Positions 41,783 through 50,876 of a DNA stretch of 64,000 bases are shown piece by piece. The position numbers were made by a program, and so were the translations under genes. The stretch is taken from assembly GCF_000717745.1 (NCBI RefSeq), contig NZ_JOBH01000003.1, forward strand, positions 405,624-469,623, given 5' to 3'. Position 1 is the first letter of the stretch, and each line of letters starts with the position of its first letter. The notes under the pieces were generated by a model that searched no databases, was not told the origin of the DNA, and worked only from the letters and a program-made list of their open reading frames with translations. This stretch comes from Streptomyces violens (lineage in GTDB: Bacteria; Actinomycetota; Actinomycetes; Streptomycetales; Streptomycetaceae).

Positions 41783-42925
41783 ATGAAGAAGCCCGAGGTA
41801 CTGATAGTCGGTGCCGGAATCGCAGGGCCCGCACTCGCCTACTGGCTCTCCCGGAATGGCTACCGGCCGACGGTCGTCGAACATGCCCGGCAGCTGCGCT
41901 CCGGTGGTAGCGCGATCGTCGTGAAGGGGCCCGCGATCCCGGTCGCCGAGCGCATGGGCATCCTCCCGCAGCTCCGCGAGCTCGCCACCCGCAATCGGTC
42001 GCTGACCCTGCTCGACCCCGGCGGCAGGCGAATCCTGCAACTCCCGCTCACCTCGGACAAGGCACCGACGGTCGAGGTGACCCGAGCCGACCTGTCCGAG
42101 GTGCTCCACCGGTCGGCGCAGACCGAGGCCGAGTTCTTGTTCGACGACACGGTCACCGCTCTCGACCAGGACGAAGGCGGGGTGGACGTCACCTTCCGGC
42201 GGTCCGCGCCACGGCGCTTCGACTTGGTAGTCGGTGCCGACGGGATGCACTCCACCGTACGGCGCCTGGTGTTCGGACCCGAGCGGCAGTTCGCGAGCGA
42301 CCTGGGCCTGTACGGCGCGACCGTCCCGCTGGAACCCGACGCCATCGAGGACCCGAGTGAGATGACGATGCTGACCGTGCCGAACCGGATGCTGGTCCTC
42401 CACCCCTCGCGGACCACTCCGCTCGCGATCTTCACCTTCCGGGCCGCACAGCCAGCGCCCCACGACCGCAAGAACATCGCCCTTCACAAGCAGACCGTGG
42501 CCGACGCCTACGCCGACGTGCGGTGGCGGGCACCGGAACTCGTGGCGGCGTTCCTCGACCACCCGGCTCCGTTCTTCGACCCCCTGACCACCGTCCGGGT
42601 GCCCTCGTGGTCCCGCGGACGGGTCGTACTGCTCGGGGACGCGGCGGCGGCGACAGCCCTGCTGGGCGACGGGTCCAGCATGGCGATGGCGGGCGCGTAC
42701 GCCCTCGCAGAAGAGCTCGCCGCCCATCCCGGTGATCACGCCCGCGCCTTCGCCGCCTACGAGTCGCGGCTCCGCCGTGAGGTAGGCCCGCGGCAGCGAC
42801 GCGTCGGTCTGCTCTCCAGGCTCATGGTGCCCCGCACCCGGCCGGGCCTCGCGGTGCGCAACGCGGTGGGCCGCGCGGTCGGTCGCACGAACCGGATCGC
42901 CTCTCGCGAAGCCGCGAACCGGTAG
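41783..42925 (+). CDS. FAD-dependent monooxygenase (PHBH/UbiH type)
   Basis: A 380-residue flavoenzyme. The N-terminal Rossmann motif is VLIVGAGIAGPALAYWLSRN (GxGxxG); the second FAD/NADPH motif is FDLVVGADGMHSTVRR (DG), and the third is VVLLGDAAAATALLGDGSSM (GD). This is the aromatic hydroxylase/TetX-like class that adds one oxygen atom using NAD(P)H and O2; the substrate is unknown. GAGAGGT precedes the ATG by eight bases. Regulated by the divergent ArsR-type protein, which suggests detoxification of an organic compound. Confidence 0.88.
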   Translation: MKKPEVLIVGAGIAGPALAYWLSRNGYRPTVVEHARQLRSGGSAIVVKGPAIPVAERMGILPQLRELATRNRSLTLLDPGGRRILQLPLTSDKAPTVEVTRADLSEVLHRSAQTEAEFLFDDTVTALDQDEGGVDVTFRRSAPRRFDLVVGADGMHSTVRRLVFGPERQFASDLGLYGATVPLEPDAIEDPSEMTMLTVPNRMLVLHPSRTTPLAIFTFRAAQPAPHDRKNIALHKQTVADAYADVRWRAPELVAAFLDHPAPFFDPLTTVRVPSWSRGRVVLLGDAAAATALLGDGSSMAMAGAYALAEELAAHPGDHARAFAAYESRLRREVGPRQRRVGLLSRLMVPRTRPGLAVRNAVGRAVGRTNRIASREAANR

Positions 42926-43023
42926 ACCGAGCCCGCACCGACCGCTCACCGGCCGGTGCGCAGCTCCCCTGTAGCTCCCAACCGGGTCGGCGCCGCCACG
43001 CCCGACGAGCCCGGCTCGGCGTG

Positions 43024-43378
43024 GTAGGTCATCGCCGATGCGGCAGGTCGACTGCTGGCGGCCTCACCCACCGTTCCCGGCGCTCGCCACGACACGGGTG
43101 CTGCCGGTGACTACACCCCCCGCGACGCGGAGGTGAAGTGCTGGACGGACAAGGCGTATCAAGGCGCCGGCGGCACCACCCGGGCGCCCGTCCGCGGTCG
43201 GCATCTCAAGCTGCGGCGACGTCGGCACAACAGCAGCCAGGCCGGAATCCGTTGCCTCGGCGACCAAGCCATGGCCGCCCTGAAGGGCTGGCGCCTCCCG
43301 CGGAAACTCCGCTGTAGCACCAACCGAGCCACTGCCATCGTGAAGACCATCCCCGCCCTTCGTCACGCCTCAACCTGA
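43024..43378 (+). pseudogene. 3' fragment of an IS5-type transposase
   Basis: The frame reads VIADAAGRLLAASPTVPGAR, then CWTDKAYQGAGGTTRAP and LGDQAMAALKGWRLPRKLRC to the stop. It is parallel to the C-terminal half of the transposase at 40195-40959, and the following bases (TGAGGTTGGAAAGGGCTCA) match that element's end. The 5' half is missing. Confidence 0.8.
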
Positions 43379-43441
43379 GGTTGGAAAGGGCTCATGGTGT
43401 CCTTCAAAGAGTGCGGGGGGCGGGGGCAGGGGAGCGACCGG

Positions 43442-44878
43442 TTAAGCGCGGGATGTGGTGTAGCGCGCCCTGAGCTGCTCCTGGATTTCCTCAAGGGTCT
43501 TGCCTCTGGTCTCGGGAACACCCATGACGTAGATGATCAAGGTTCCGATGTTGATGAGGGCGAAGACGAAGAAGGTATTGCCGTGGATGCTCTCGATGAG
43601 CTGTGGGAAGCCAAAGGTGATCAGGGTGTTGGCGACCCAGACGAACGAGGTGGAAAGCCCGTTGGCGTATCCGCGCAGGCGCAGCGGGAAGATCTCGGAA
43701 AGCAGCATCCAGAAGACCGGGCCGATACAGGCCTGCATGAAGAGGAGGAACAGCAGCATGCCGCCGAGGATCAGGTAGGAGCGGGCCGTTGACTCAGGCA
43801 GCAGGAAGAACACTCCGACCAGGAGAAGCGCCACGGTAACGCCGGTCTGACCGGTGATGATCATGGGACGGCGCCCGATTCCCCTGCGGAGCATCGCGAT
43901 GCCCAGCAGCGTTGCCAGGACGGAGACCACACCGTTCGCGATCGTCGCCACCAGCGAGGCCTGCGTACCGAGACCAGTGTTGATCAGGATGGACGGTGCA
44001 AAGTACATGATCGAGTTGACGCCGGTGGTCTGGGAGAGGAAGGCGATCGCGACCCCCAGCAGAATCAGCTTCCTCACCCAGGGAATGCGCAGGTCGCGGA
44101 GGCCTGGCGTAGGGCTCGCCACGTCCTTGTGAACCACCGCGGTGATCTCCGTGAGCTCTGGTTCGATCTCGTGCGAGAGGCGCACCTGGGCGAGTGCGGC
44201 ACGGGCGTCTTCTGTCCGCTTCTTGCTCACCAGCCAGCGGGGTGACTCCGGCAGGAATTGGACACCCAGGAACAGCGCGACGGCAGGAAGCGTGGCAACG
44301 ACCAGCATCCATCGCCAGATGGAGTCGTGGGGGAACAGCGCGGCCATGGCCGCATTGGTGGTGTAGGCCAGGAGCTGACCGCTGACGATCATCAGTTCGT
44401 TCACTGTGACGATCTGGCCTCGGCGATTCGCCGGAGCGATCTCGGCAAGATAGACCGGGATAGTCGCCGACGCGCCGCCGACAGCGAGGCCCAGGAGGAA
44501 ACGCGCCGCAATCATGACGCCGGTGGTAGGGGCAAGGGCCGTTCCCAGCGCGCCGAGGAAGAAGATGGTCGCCAGGAGCATGATGTTGCGCTTGCGGCCC
44601 TGCCGGTCGGACAGGCGGCCGCCGAAGATCGCACCGAATGCGGCGCCGAAAACGAGCGAGGCGGTGACGAAGCCCTCCTGGGCGGGCGTCAGTCCCAGGC
44701 CGCCTTCCTGTCGGCCGAGCGTCATGAACGGAAGTGCGCCACTGATCACACCGGTGTCGTAGCCGAACAGCGCACCGCCCAATGTTGCGATGGCCGTGAC
44801 GATGCCGATTCGCGGGCGAGAGGAGTCGTGGAGTGGTTTTCGGCTGTCGAATTCCGTAGCGGACTTCGTTGTCGCCAT
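43442..44878 (-). CDS. Sugar porter-family MFS transporter
   Basis: A 478-residue, 12-segment membrane protein with sugar-porter signatures: GGALFGYDTGVISGALPFM in TM1, GRLSDRQGRKRNIML after TM2, LLGLAVGGASATIPVYLAEI, PESPRWL after TM6, and VPETRGKTLEEIQEQL at the C-terminus. It is a proton-coupled importer of a sugar or polyol such as xylose or inositol. It is downstream of the TIM-barrel isomerase gene by 71 bases in the same leftward operon. Confidence 0.9.
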   Translation of the reverse strand: MATTKSATEFDSRKPLHDSSRPRIGIVTAIATLGGALFGYDTGVISGALPFMTLGRQEGGLGLTPAQEGFVTASLVFGAAFGAIFGGRLSDRQGRKRNIMLLATIFFLGALGTALAPTTGVMIAARFLLGLAVGGASATIPVYLAEIAPANRRGQIVTVNELMIVSGQLLAYTTNAAMAALFPHDSIWRWMLVVATLPAVALFLGVQFLPESPRWLVSKKRTEDARAALAQVRLSHEIEPELTEITAVVHKDVASPTPGLRDLRIPWVRKLILLGVAIAFLSQTTGVNSIMYFAPSILINTGLGTQASLVATIANGVVSVLATLLGIAMLRRGIGRRPMIITGQTGVTVALLLVGVFFLLPESTARSYLILGGMLLFLLFMQACIGPVFWMLLSEIFPLRLRGYANGLSTSFVWVANTLITFGFPQLIESIHGNTFFVFALINIGTLIIYVMGVPETRGKTLEEIQEQLRARYTTSRA

Positions 44879-44949
44879 GGTAATTGTCCTTTTGGCTTCG
44901 GTGCAGCCGGCTGAGCCGCCGGCAATCCTGTTGTCCTGGCAGGAGGTCG

Positions 44950-45918
44950 TCAGATCTGTGCGGGCGTCCAGTCCGGGGCGTCGACGAGAGCGACCTGCTT
45001 GAGCAGGCCGGCGGCCCGGCCCACCCCTTCCACCGAGTTGACCAGCGCGTCCTCGTGCTCGATGTTGAGCGGTCCGTCGTATCCCACCGAGCGCAGCATG
45101 TAGACGAAGTCGGCCCAGAAGGTTGCCCCGCCGGGGTGGCCGAGGCCGAGCGTGACGTAGTTCCAGGCGCGGTCACCGGGGTTGGTGATCGCGACGGTGT
45201 CGAGCAGCCCGTCGCGCGCTGCCTCCGGCTTGTTCACGCGGATGTCCTTGGCGTGCACGTGGAAGATGGAGCTGCCGAGCGTGCGGATCACGGTGGGGAT
45301 GTCGGCGCCCATCCACATCAGGTGCGAGGGATCCAGGTTTGCGCCGACGGTCTCCGGGGCGCCGACACTCTCGATGAGCCGGAGCATGGTCGAGGAGCTG
45401 TGCACGAGCTGGGCACCGCAGGCCTCGATGGCGAGGCGTACGCCCTTGTCCTGGGCGAAGGCGGCCAGCTCCTTCCAGTACGGGACGGCCACCTCGTCCC
45501 ACTGGTAGGCGAGGACATCGAGGTTCTCCGGAGGCCAGGAGGTGGTGATCCAGTTCGGGGAGGAATCGCCCTTCGCCCCCGGAAGGCCGGACATCATGAC
45601 GACGGTGGGAACGCCCAGGGCGCCGGCCACCTCGATCGTGTCGCGGACGACCTTGTCGTGTTCGGGGCCGGAGACCGGGTGGAGCTGGTTGCCGTTGGCG
45701 TTCAGGGCGCTGAGGCTGAGCCCGCGGTCTGCGATCTTGCCTGCGAATTCGGCTCGGGCCTCGGCCGAGGAAACGAGGGCGGGCAGGTCGGCGTGCGGGC
45801 TTTCCGACCAGTTGCCGGTGGCCACCTCGACTGAGCTCAGGCCGAGCTCCTGGGCAAGGTCCAGAGCCTGCTCGAAGGGCAGGTGGCTGACGCCGTCGGT
45901 GATGAGGCCGATCTTCAT
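44950..45918 (-). CDS. Sugar phosphate isomerase/epimerase-type TIM barrel
   Basis: A 322-residue protein of the xylose-isomerase-like TIM-barrel family (AP_endonuc_2): MKIGLITDGVSHLPFEQALD, LGLSSVEVATGNW, LNANGNQLHPVSGPEHDK, VRLAIEACGAQLVHS, VGANLDPSHLMWMGAD, FHVHAKDIRVN and LNIEHEDAL give the metal-binding Glu, Asp and His residues. Such enzymes isomerise or dehydrate ketoses or inososes; the exact substrate is unclear. First gene of the operon with the sugar porter, divergent from the LacI gene at 46220. Confidence 0.85.
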   Translation of the reverse strand: MKIGLITDGVSHLPFEQALDLAQELGLSSVEVATGNWSESPHADLPALVSSAEARAEFAGKIADRGLSLSALNANGNQLHPVSGPEHDKVVRDTIEVAGALGVPTVVMMSGLPGAKGDSSPNWITTSWPPENLDVLAYQWDEVAVPYWKELAAFAQDKGVRLAIEACGAQLVHSSSTMLRLIESVGAPETVGANLDPSHLMWMGADIPTVIRTLGSSIFHVHAKDIRVNKPEAARDGLLDTVAITNPGDRAWNYVTLGLGHPGGATFWADFVYMLRSVGYDGPLNIEHEDALVNSVEGVGRAAGLLKQVALVDAPDWTPAQI

Positions 45919-46136
45919 GGTGAGTCCTTAGCGTTTGTCGGGCGGCGCCGGAGCGAAACCGGTCCTGGTGGAACCGAGGAAGCAGAGACCTGCTCGGGCT
46001 GTCCCGGCGGGGGACCGGCCGGGCCGGGTCGTCCGGTGCGAACAGCGGTAGCGGAGAGGCAGAGCCGGTCACGCACCGGTCGGGGGCCTACTCGTCGAGT
46101 GTGCGAGACGAACGGGCAGGGCATTGTTCGTACAAC

Positions 46137-46161
46137 TAGTACGTACAAGTGCTACGTACTA
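46137..46161. promoter_or_regulatory. Palindromic operator between the isomerase operon and lacI-type gene
   Basis: TAGTACGTA (46137-46145), seven bases, then its exact complement TACGTACTA (46153-46161). It lies between divergent genes in a notably A+T-rich stretch, the expected position for a LacI-family operator controlling both directions. Confidence 0.65.
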
Positions 46162-46219
46162 TGAAGAGGGGGTGCTAGGACTGTCAATGCATAGGAACGA
46201 ATCAAACAGGGAGGCTCGC

Positions 46220-47266
46220 GTGCGGGACGCAGAGGAAGCTGTTCAACCGGGCATAACGGGGCGGCAGAAGCGCCCCACCATGTCCGACATCGCCGCGCGA
46301 GTCGGGGTCTCGCAGGCACTCGTCTCGCTGGTGTTCCGCAACCAGCCCGGTGCAAGCGTCCGGACGCGGGAGCGGGTATTCGAGGCGGCCGAGGAACTCG
46401 GCTATCGCCCCGACACCGCAGCACAGCTCCTGCGACGGACCCGGAGCAGGCAGCTCGGCGTGCTGTTCACCATGCGCCACCCGCATGACGTGGACATCGT
46501 CGAGGCCCTCTACCCGGCCGCCGAAAAGCAGGACTACCACGTCGTCCTCAGCGCCATGGTCGCCACCCGCGACGAGCGTCGGGCCGTCGAAGAGCTCCTC
46601 GGGCTGCGCTGCGAGGCCATCCTCATCATCGGCACCGAGTCCACTCCGGACCGCCTCGCAGTGGTAGCGGGCGAGGCACCCGTCGTGGCAATCAATCCGC
46701 GCAAACGAGCCTCCGGCATGGACGTTGTACGAACCGCCGACGCAAAGGGAGTTCGCCAGGCGGTCGACCACCTCACAGAACTCGGCCACCGCGCCATCGT
46801 GCACATCGACGGCGGCTCCATGCCCGGCGCCGCCGAGCGACGACGCGGCTACCGCACCGCCATGCGACGCCACGGACTTGCCGAGCACATCCGGATCATC
46901 CCCGGCGACTACACCGAGGAATCCGGTGCCCGGGCCGCACGCGACCTGCTCGCCTGCGACACGTTCCCCACGGCGGTCATCGCCGGCAACGACCGCAGCG
47001 CCCACGGCCTGCTCACCACGTTCCTCCGCGCCGGCGTTCGTGTGCCCGATGACATCTCCATCGTCGGCTACGACGACAGCCGTCTCGCCGGCCTGTCCTT
47101 CATCGGGCTCACCTCGGTGCGTCAGGACGCAGCCGAGGTGGCCGAACTCGCTGTCCAGGCAGCCGTCGAACGCCTGGACAACGGCCGCACCACCGACCGC
47201 GACATCGTCCTCGACCCCGCCCTCGTCGTCCGCGAGAGCACCGGGCAGCTGCGCAGCGACGCCTGA
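46220..47266 (+). CDS. LacI-family transcriptional regulator
   Basis: A 348-residue repressor. The HTH is MSDIAARVGVSQALVSLVFR and NQPGASVRTRERVFEAAEEL; the ligand-binding domain follows (LGVLFTMRHPHDVDIVEALY, VDHLTELGHRAIVHIDGG, AVIAGNDRSAHGLLTTFLRA, ISIVGYDDSRLAGLSFIGLT). I prefer the GTG at 46220, five bases after GGGAGG; an ATG at 46187 in frame is possible. It is divergent from the isomerase/porter operon and probably its repressor. It is closely similar to the truncated LacI at 57012-57703. Confidence 0.9.
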   Translation: MRDAEEAVQPGITGRQKRPTMSDIAARVGVSQALVSLVFRNQPGASVRTRERVFEAAEELGYRPDTAAQLLRRTRSRQLGVLFTMRHPHDVDIVEALYPAAEKQDYHVVLSAMVATRDERRAVEELLGLRCEAILIIGTESTPDRLAVVAGEAPVVAINPRKRASGMDVVRTADAKGVRQAVDHLTELGHRAIVHIDGGSMPGAAERRRGYRTAMRRHGLAEHIRIIPGDYTEESGARAARDLLACDTFPTAVIAGNDRSAHGLLTTFLRAGVRVPDDISIVGYDDSRLAGLSFIGLTSVRQDAAEVAELAVQAAVERLDNGRTTDRDIVLDPALVVRESTGQLRSDA

Positions 47267-47403
47267 CGGCCGCCGGACGAACCACGGCTGTTCGAAAACG
47301 GGGATGACTTCGTCCATGGAGCGCAGGAACTCGTGCTCGGCGAACTAGCTCGCTTCCGGGCGCCGTTGAGCCCGGAGTTCATGGTGCCGACGGGGTCAGC
47401 GGT

Positions 47404-47952
47404 CGGCGTTCGCGGCGAAACCGCTTCGAGCAGCTGCCCGTACCCGTCATCGCCGCGGTCCAGGGGCTCTGCTTCGGCGGAGGCTTCGAACTGGCACTGC
47501 GTGCCGACGTGGTCTTCGCGGGGCAGAGCGCCCGCTTCGGACATCCGGAGCAGACTCTGGGCCTCACCACCCTCTTGGGCGGGATCTACCGTGTTGCGGC
47601 ACGGGCCGGCCGTGCCCGTGCCTTCGAGTGGGCCCTCACCTCGGAGCAGGTTCCCGCACACGTCATGGCCGATGCCGGTGTGATCAACCGCGTCGTCCCG
47701 GATGATGAACTCTTCACCCAGTCAGGGGCCTTCGCCGACCGTGTGGCCTTCGGTCCCACTCTAGCCCACGCCGCGCACAAGGCGCTGCTGCACAGCTGGG
47801 CCCTCGGCGGGATCGCGTCGGCGGACCGGGATCTCTTCGACCTGTCAGTACCGCTGTTCGCAACGCAGGACGCCCGTACCGGCCTGGAGTCCGCCGCCGC
47901 AGCGCTACGGGCAGGCAAACCCCGCCCGGCTCTGGACTTCCACGGCTGCTGA
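47404..47952 (+). pseudogene. 5'-truncated enoyl-CoA hydratase/isomerase
   Basis: The frame reads RFEQLPVPVIAAVQGLCFGG, then GFELALRADVVFAGQSARFG and HPEQTLGLTTLLGGIYRVA, the crotonase oxyanion-hole region, and continues to a normal C-terminus (FADRVAFGPTLAHAAHKALL). The N-terminal domain is missing; a coding-like piece in another frame (about 47288-47345) may be its shifted remnant. It has no start or ribosome site. Confidence 0.7.
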
Positions 47953-48037
47953 CACCCGCCGAGTACTGGGAGCCTTCGCCCCGACCGCGCCGTTGTACGC
48001 GGGGGCGAAGGCAGAGCTGGGGACTGCGAGAAGAACG

Positions 48038-48142
48038 GCCCGGCACTACAAGATCCGCCGCGACTGCCGCCAGCGCGGCATCGGCCTCCGGCATGCCATC
48101 CGAGCGGTCGCCCACATGCATAACCTCGCGCCGGCCGCGTGA
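48038..48142 (+). pseudogene. C-terminal tip of an IS5-type transposase
   Basis: The frame ARHYKIRRDCRQRGIGLRHA, then IRAVAHMHNLAPAA and a stop, matches the typical last 35 residues of one group of Streptomyces transposases. Everything upstream is missing. Confidence 0.5.
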
Positions 48143-48406
48143 CTAGGACAACCCCGGAACCGCGTTGCCCCTGTAGGAGCCGAGGAGTGACTTGCCCTCG
48201 CCGCGAAGGCCCGCGCGGGAACTTCCAGCACGCGGTCGGGCGTGGGAAGGACTTTTTCGGAAACCCGATCATCATCAGCCCAGCGGTGATCGGCTTCTGC
48301 CGGCGGAAACACTGACACCTGCGGTTCGGCCGGAGGGGCGCCCACCGGCTCGTGACGGCGAGCGTTACAGGGGTGCCGTCCGGGCACGGCTCACTGTCCA
48401 GACCGC

Positions 48407-48937
48407 TCAGCCAGGAGGGGGGGACGGCCGCTCCGGCCGCGGACAACGCGTTGCGGGGACTTCGGTACCCAGGAGGTCTTCCATCGCGGCTGTCATCCCG
48501 GCGACGAGGTCGCGTCGCGGGTCTATGAGCCACTGGAGTTGGAGTCCGTCCCACAGGGCGACAAGGGCCCCCGCGATCTCCTGGGGGTCCCTGCTGTTGG
48601 AGATGCGGCCCTTCTCCTGGTCCCGCCGAATGGCCATCGCGGCAGTGGCGATGACCCTCTCGTACCTGTCACGGAACCACTGATGCGCGGGGTGGTCCGG
48701 AGCTGAGGATTCCGCAGCCATGAGGGCGAGCAGTCGCAGCATCTCTTGCCGCTCGAGATTGCGGCGAACGTACTGCAGGACGGCGTACGCGACGCCCTCT
48801 CCCCGGCTGTCCGATTCGAAGGAGTCGATGCTTGCGAAGTCGGCGTTCTCAAGGACGGCCACCAGGAGCGCGCTCTTGCTGGGGAAGTGGTGCACCACGC
48901 TGGTCAGGCTGAGATCGAGTTGTTTCGCGATCTACAT
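48407..48937 (-). pseudogene. TetR-type regulator lacking its DNA-binding N-terminus
   Basis: The frame gives IAKQLDLSLTSVVHHFPSKS, the second half of a TetR HTH, then ALLVAVLEN and a complete C-terminal domain (RQEMLRLLALMAAESSAPDH, AIRRDQEKGRISNSRDPQEI, AGALVALWDGLQLQWLIDPR). The first HTH helices and start codon are missing, because the sequence changes at about 48938 into a head-to-head SDR fragment. An ATG inside the remaining part cannot restore DNA binding. Confidence 0.75.
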
Positions 48938-48939
48938 CT

Positions 48940-49301
48940 CCTCGATGGCCGGACTGCTCGCCGGCGGCGAAGCCATCGCGTACGCCACCTCCAAGGCCGC
49001 GGTGCACGCCATGACCCGCAGCCTCGCCCTGGACTACGCACCGCACGGCGTCCGCGTCAATGCCGTCGCACCCGGCATGATGGACACCCCCATGGGCGTC
49101 GATGCCAACGCCCGCGCCGGCGGCGTGGACCGTGCGGTGATCGCCGCCAAGCGGGCCGCCGTGGTGCCTATGGGCCATCAGGGCACCAGCCAGGACGTCG
49201 CCGACGCCGCGCTGTTTCTCGTCGCGGACGAGTCCGCGTTCATCACCGGCACTGTTCTCCCCGTCGACGGTGGCTTCACCCTCCGAGCGAGATCCCACTG
49301 A
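48940..49301 (+). pseudogene. 5'-truncated short-chain dehydrogenase/reductase
   Basis: Begins at YISSMAGLLAGGEAIAYATS, which contains the catalytic Ser and the YxxxK motif (YATSK), and continues through LDYAPHGVRVNAVAPGMMDT to a normal SDR C-terminus (FLVADESAFITGTVLPVDGG). The Rossmann cofactor motif and start are missing. It abuts the truncated TetR gene head to head. Confidence 0.8.
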
Positions 49302-49409
49302 CCGCTGGTCAACACCGGCACACGGCAACCTGGACACGGCACACCGGACAAGAATGACGGCCGGGGTGCTGCCCTGCAGATAGGGCAGCCCCCCAACCGG
49401 GCGGGTCGG

Positions 49410-50777
49410 TCAGGCCCGCACCTCCGCACCGGCGGTGGCGTCGACCGGGTCGGTCAGCGCGCGGTCGACCGTCTCGGGCGACAGGCGTACGGCGATGAGG
49501 CTGATCAGGCCCATGAGCATCATGTATGCGGCGACCGGGATCCATGAGCCGGAGAACGCGGTGATGAGTCCGGCGCAGATCAAGGGTGCGACGCCACCGC
49601 CGAGGACGGAGGAGAACTCGCGGCCCAGGGTGACTCCGGCGTAGCGGTAGCGGGCGCCGAACATCTCGGGGAAGTAGCTCATCTGGACGCCCACCGCGCC
49701 GTGCGCGGCGAAGATGAAGCCGAGGATGACCACTACGGTGATGGCCACGGTGGAACCGGTGTTGAGGGCGACGAAGCTGGGGGCGGGCAGGACGATCAGC
49801 GCGCTCATGATGGCGGTGGAGACCGGGCGGCGGCCGAAGCGGTCGGAGAGCCGGCCGGTGCACAGGGCGGCGACGCCGCCGCACAGTGCGCCGATGAGCA
49901 GCACCTGGGGGACCAGGCCGGGGTCCACGCCGACCGTGGTGATCATGTAGGAGGCCATGAACACCTGGTAGGTGTACGACTGGGCGCTGACGCCGAGGCT
50001 CATGAACATCACCAGCAGCAGCGGACGGCGTCCGCCGCGCAGCACCTCGCCGACCGGGGAGGAGGGCTTGGCCTGTTGCGCCTTGAGTTCCTCGAAGACG
50101 GGGCTCTCGTGCAGTCTGCGCCGGATGACCAGCGCGCCGACGGTGACAAGGATGCTGCTGGCGAAGACCAGGCGCCAGCCCCAGGCCATCAGGGCGTCAT
50201 CGGGCAGGAGTTGGACCGCGGCCCAGGCCGCGGCGCCGAGCGCGGTGCCGAGGGCGGCGCCGGTCATCACCATGGCGGCGAGGACTCCGCGATGCCCCTT
50301 GCGGGCGGTCTCGGTGAGCAGGGTGGAGCCGCCGGACTGCTCGGCGCCGGCGCCGAAGCCCTGCGCCATCCGGCACAGCACTAGCAGGGCGGGCGCGAGG
50401 ACGCCGGCCTGGGCGTAGGTCGGCAGTAGTCCGATGGCGAGGGTGGAGCCGCCCATCAGCAGGAGGGTGGCGACGAGAACCCATTTGCGTCCGAGGCGGT
50501 CGCCGTAGCGGGAGAAGAACAGGCCGCCGAGCGGGCGGGCCGCGAAGCCGACGGCATAGGTGCCGAAGCTGGCCAGGATGCCGACGGCCGGGGACGAGCC
50601 CGCGAAGAACAGCTCGCTGAAGACCAGCGCCGAGGCGGTGCCATAGATGACGAAGTCGTACTGTTCGAGGGCGGTGCCGATCAGGCCGGCGAGGGCGGCC
50701 CGGCGGACCGTGCGCGGGTCTGCGGGGGGCTGCTCGGCCGGAGATACCACTGTCGCCGCAGATGCGGTGGAGTCCAT
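49410..50777 (-). CDS. MHS-family MFS transporter (metabolite:H+ symporter)
   Basis: A 455-residue transporter with the MHS signatures LIGTALEQYDFVIYGTASAL in TM1, FFSRYGDRLGRKWVLVATLL, LLVLCRMAQGFGAGAEQSGG and a second-half FGRRPVS loop. MHS carriers take up organic acids such as shikimate, proline or sugar acids. The ATG at 50777 has AAGGAGG eight bases upstream. It is the last gene of the leftward sugar-acid operon and its likely importer. Confidence 0.88.
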   Translation of the reverse strand: MDSTASAATVVSPAEQPPADPRTVRRAALAGLIGTALEQYDFVIYGTASALVFSELFFAGSSPAVGILASFGTYAVGFAARPLGGLFFSRYGDRLGRKWVLVATLLLMGGSTLAIGLLPTYAQAGVLAPALLVLCRMAQGFGAGAEQSGGSTLLTETARKGHRGVLAAMVMTGAALGTALGAAAWAAVQLLPDDALMAWGWRLVFASSILVTVGALVIRRRLHESPVFEELKAQQAKPSSPVGEVLRGGRRPLLLVMFMSLGVSAQSYTYQVFMASYMITTVGVDPGLVPQVLLIGALCGGVAALCTGRLSDRFGRRPVSTAIMSALIVLPAPSFVALNTGSTVAITVVVILGFIFAAHGAVGVQMSYFPEMFGARYRYAGVTLGREFSSVLGGGVAPLICAGLITAFSGSWIPVAAYMMLMGLISLIAVRLSPETVDRALTDPVDATAGAEVRA

Positions 50778-50876
50778 CGTCCATGCCTCCTTGGATGGAT
50801 ATGGATGGATCGAGCTCGGGGGAGGGAGAGGTGCTGCGGTCAGCAGGCGAGGAATGCCGCAGCAGTCAGCGGACGA

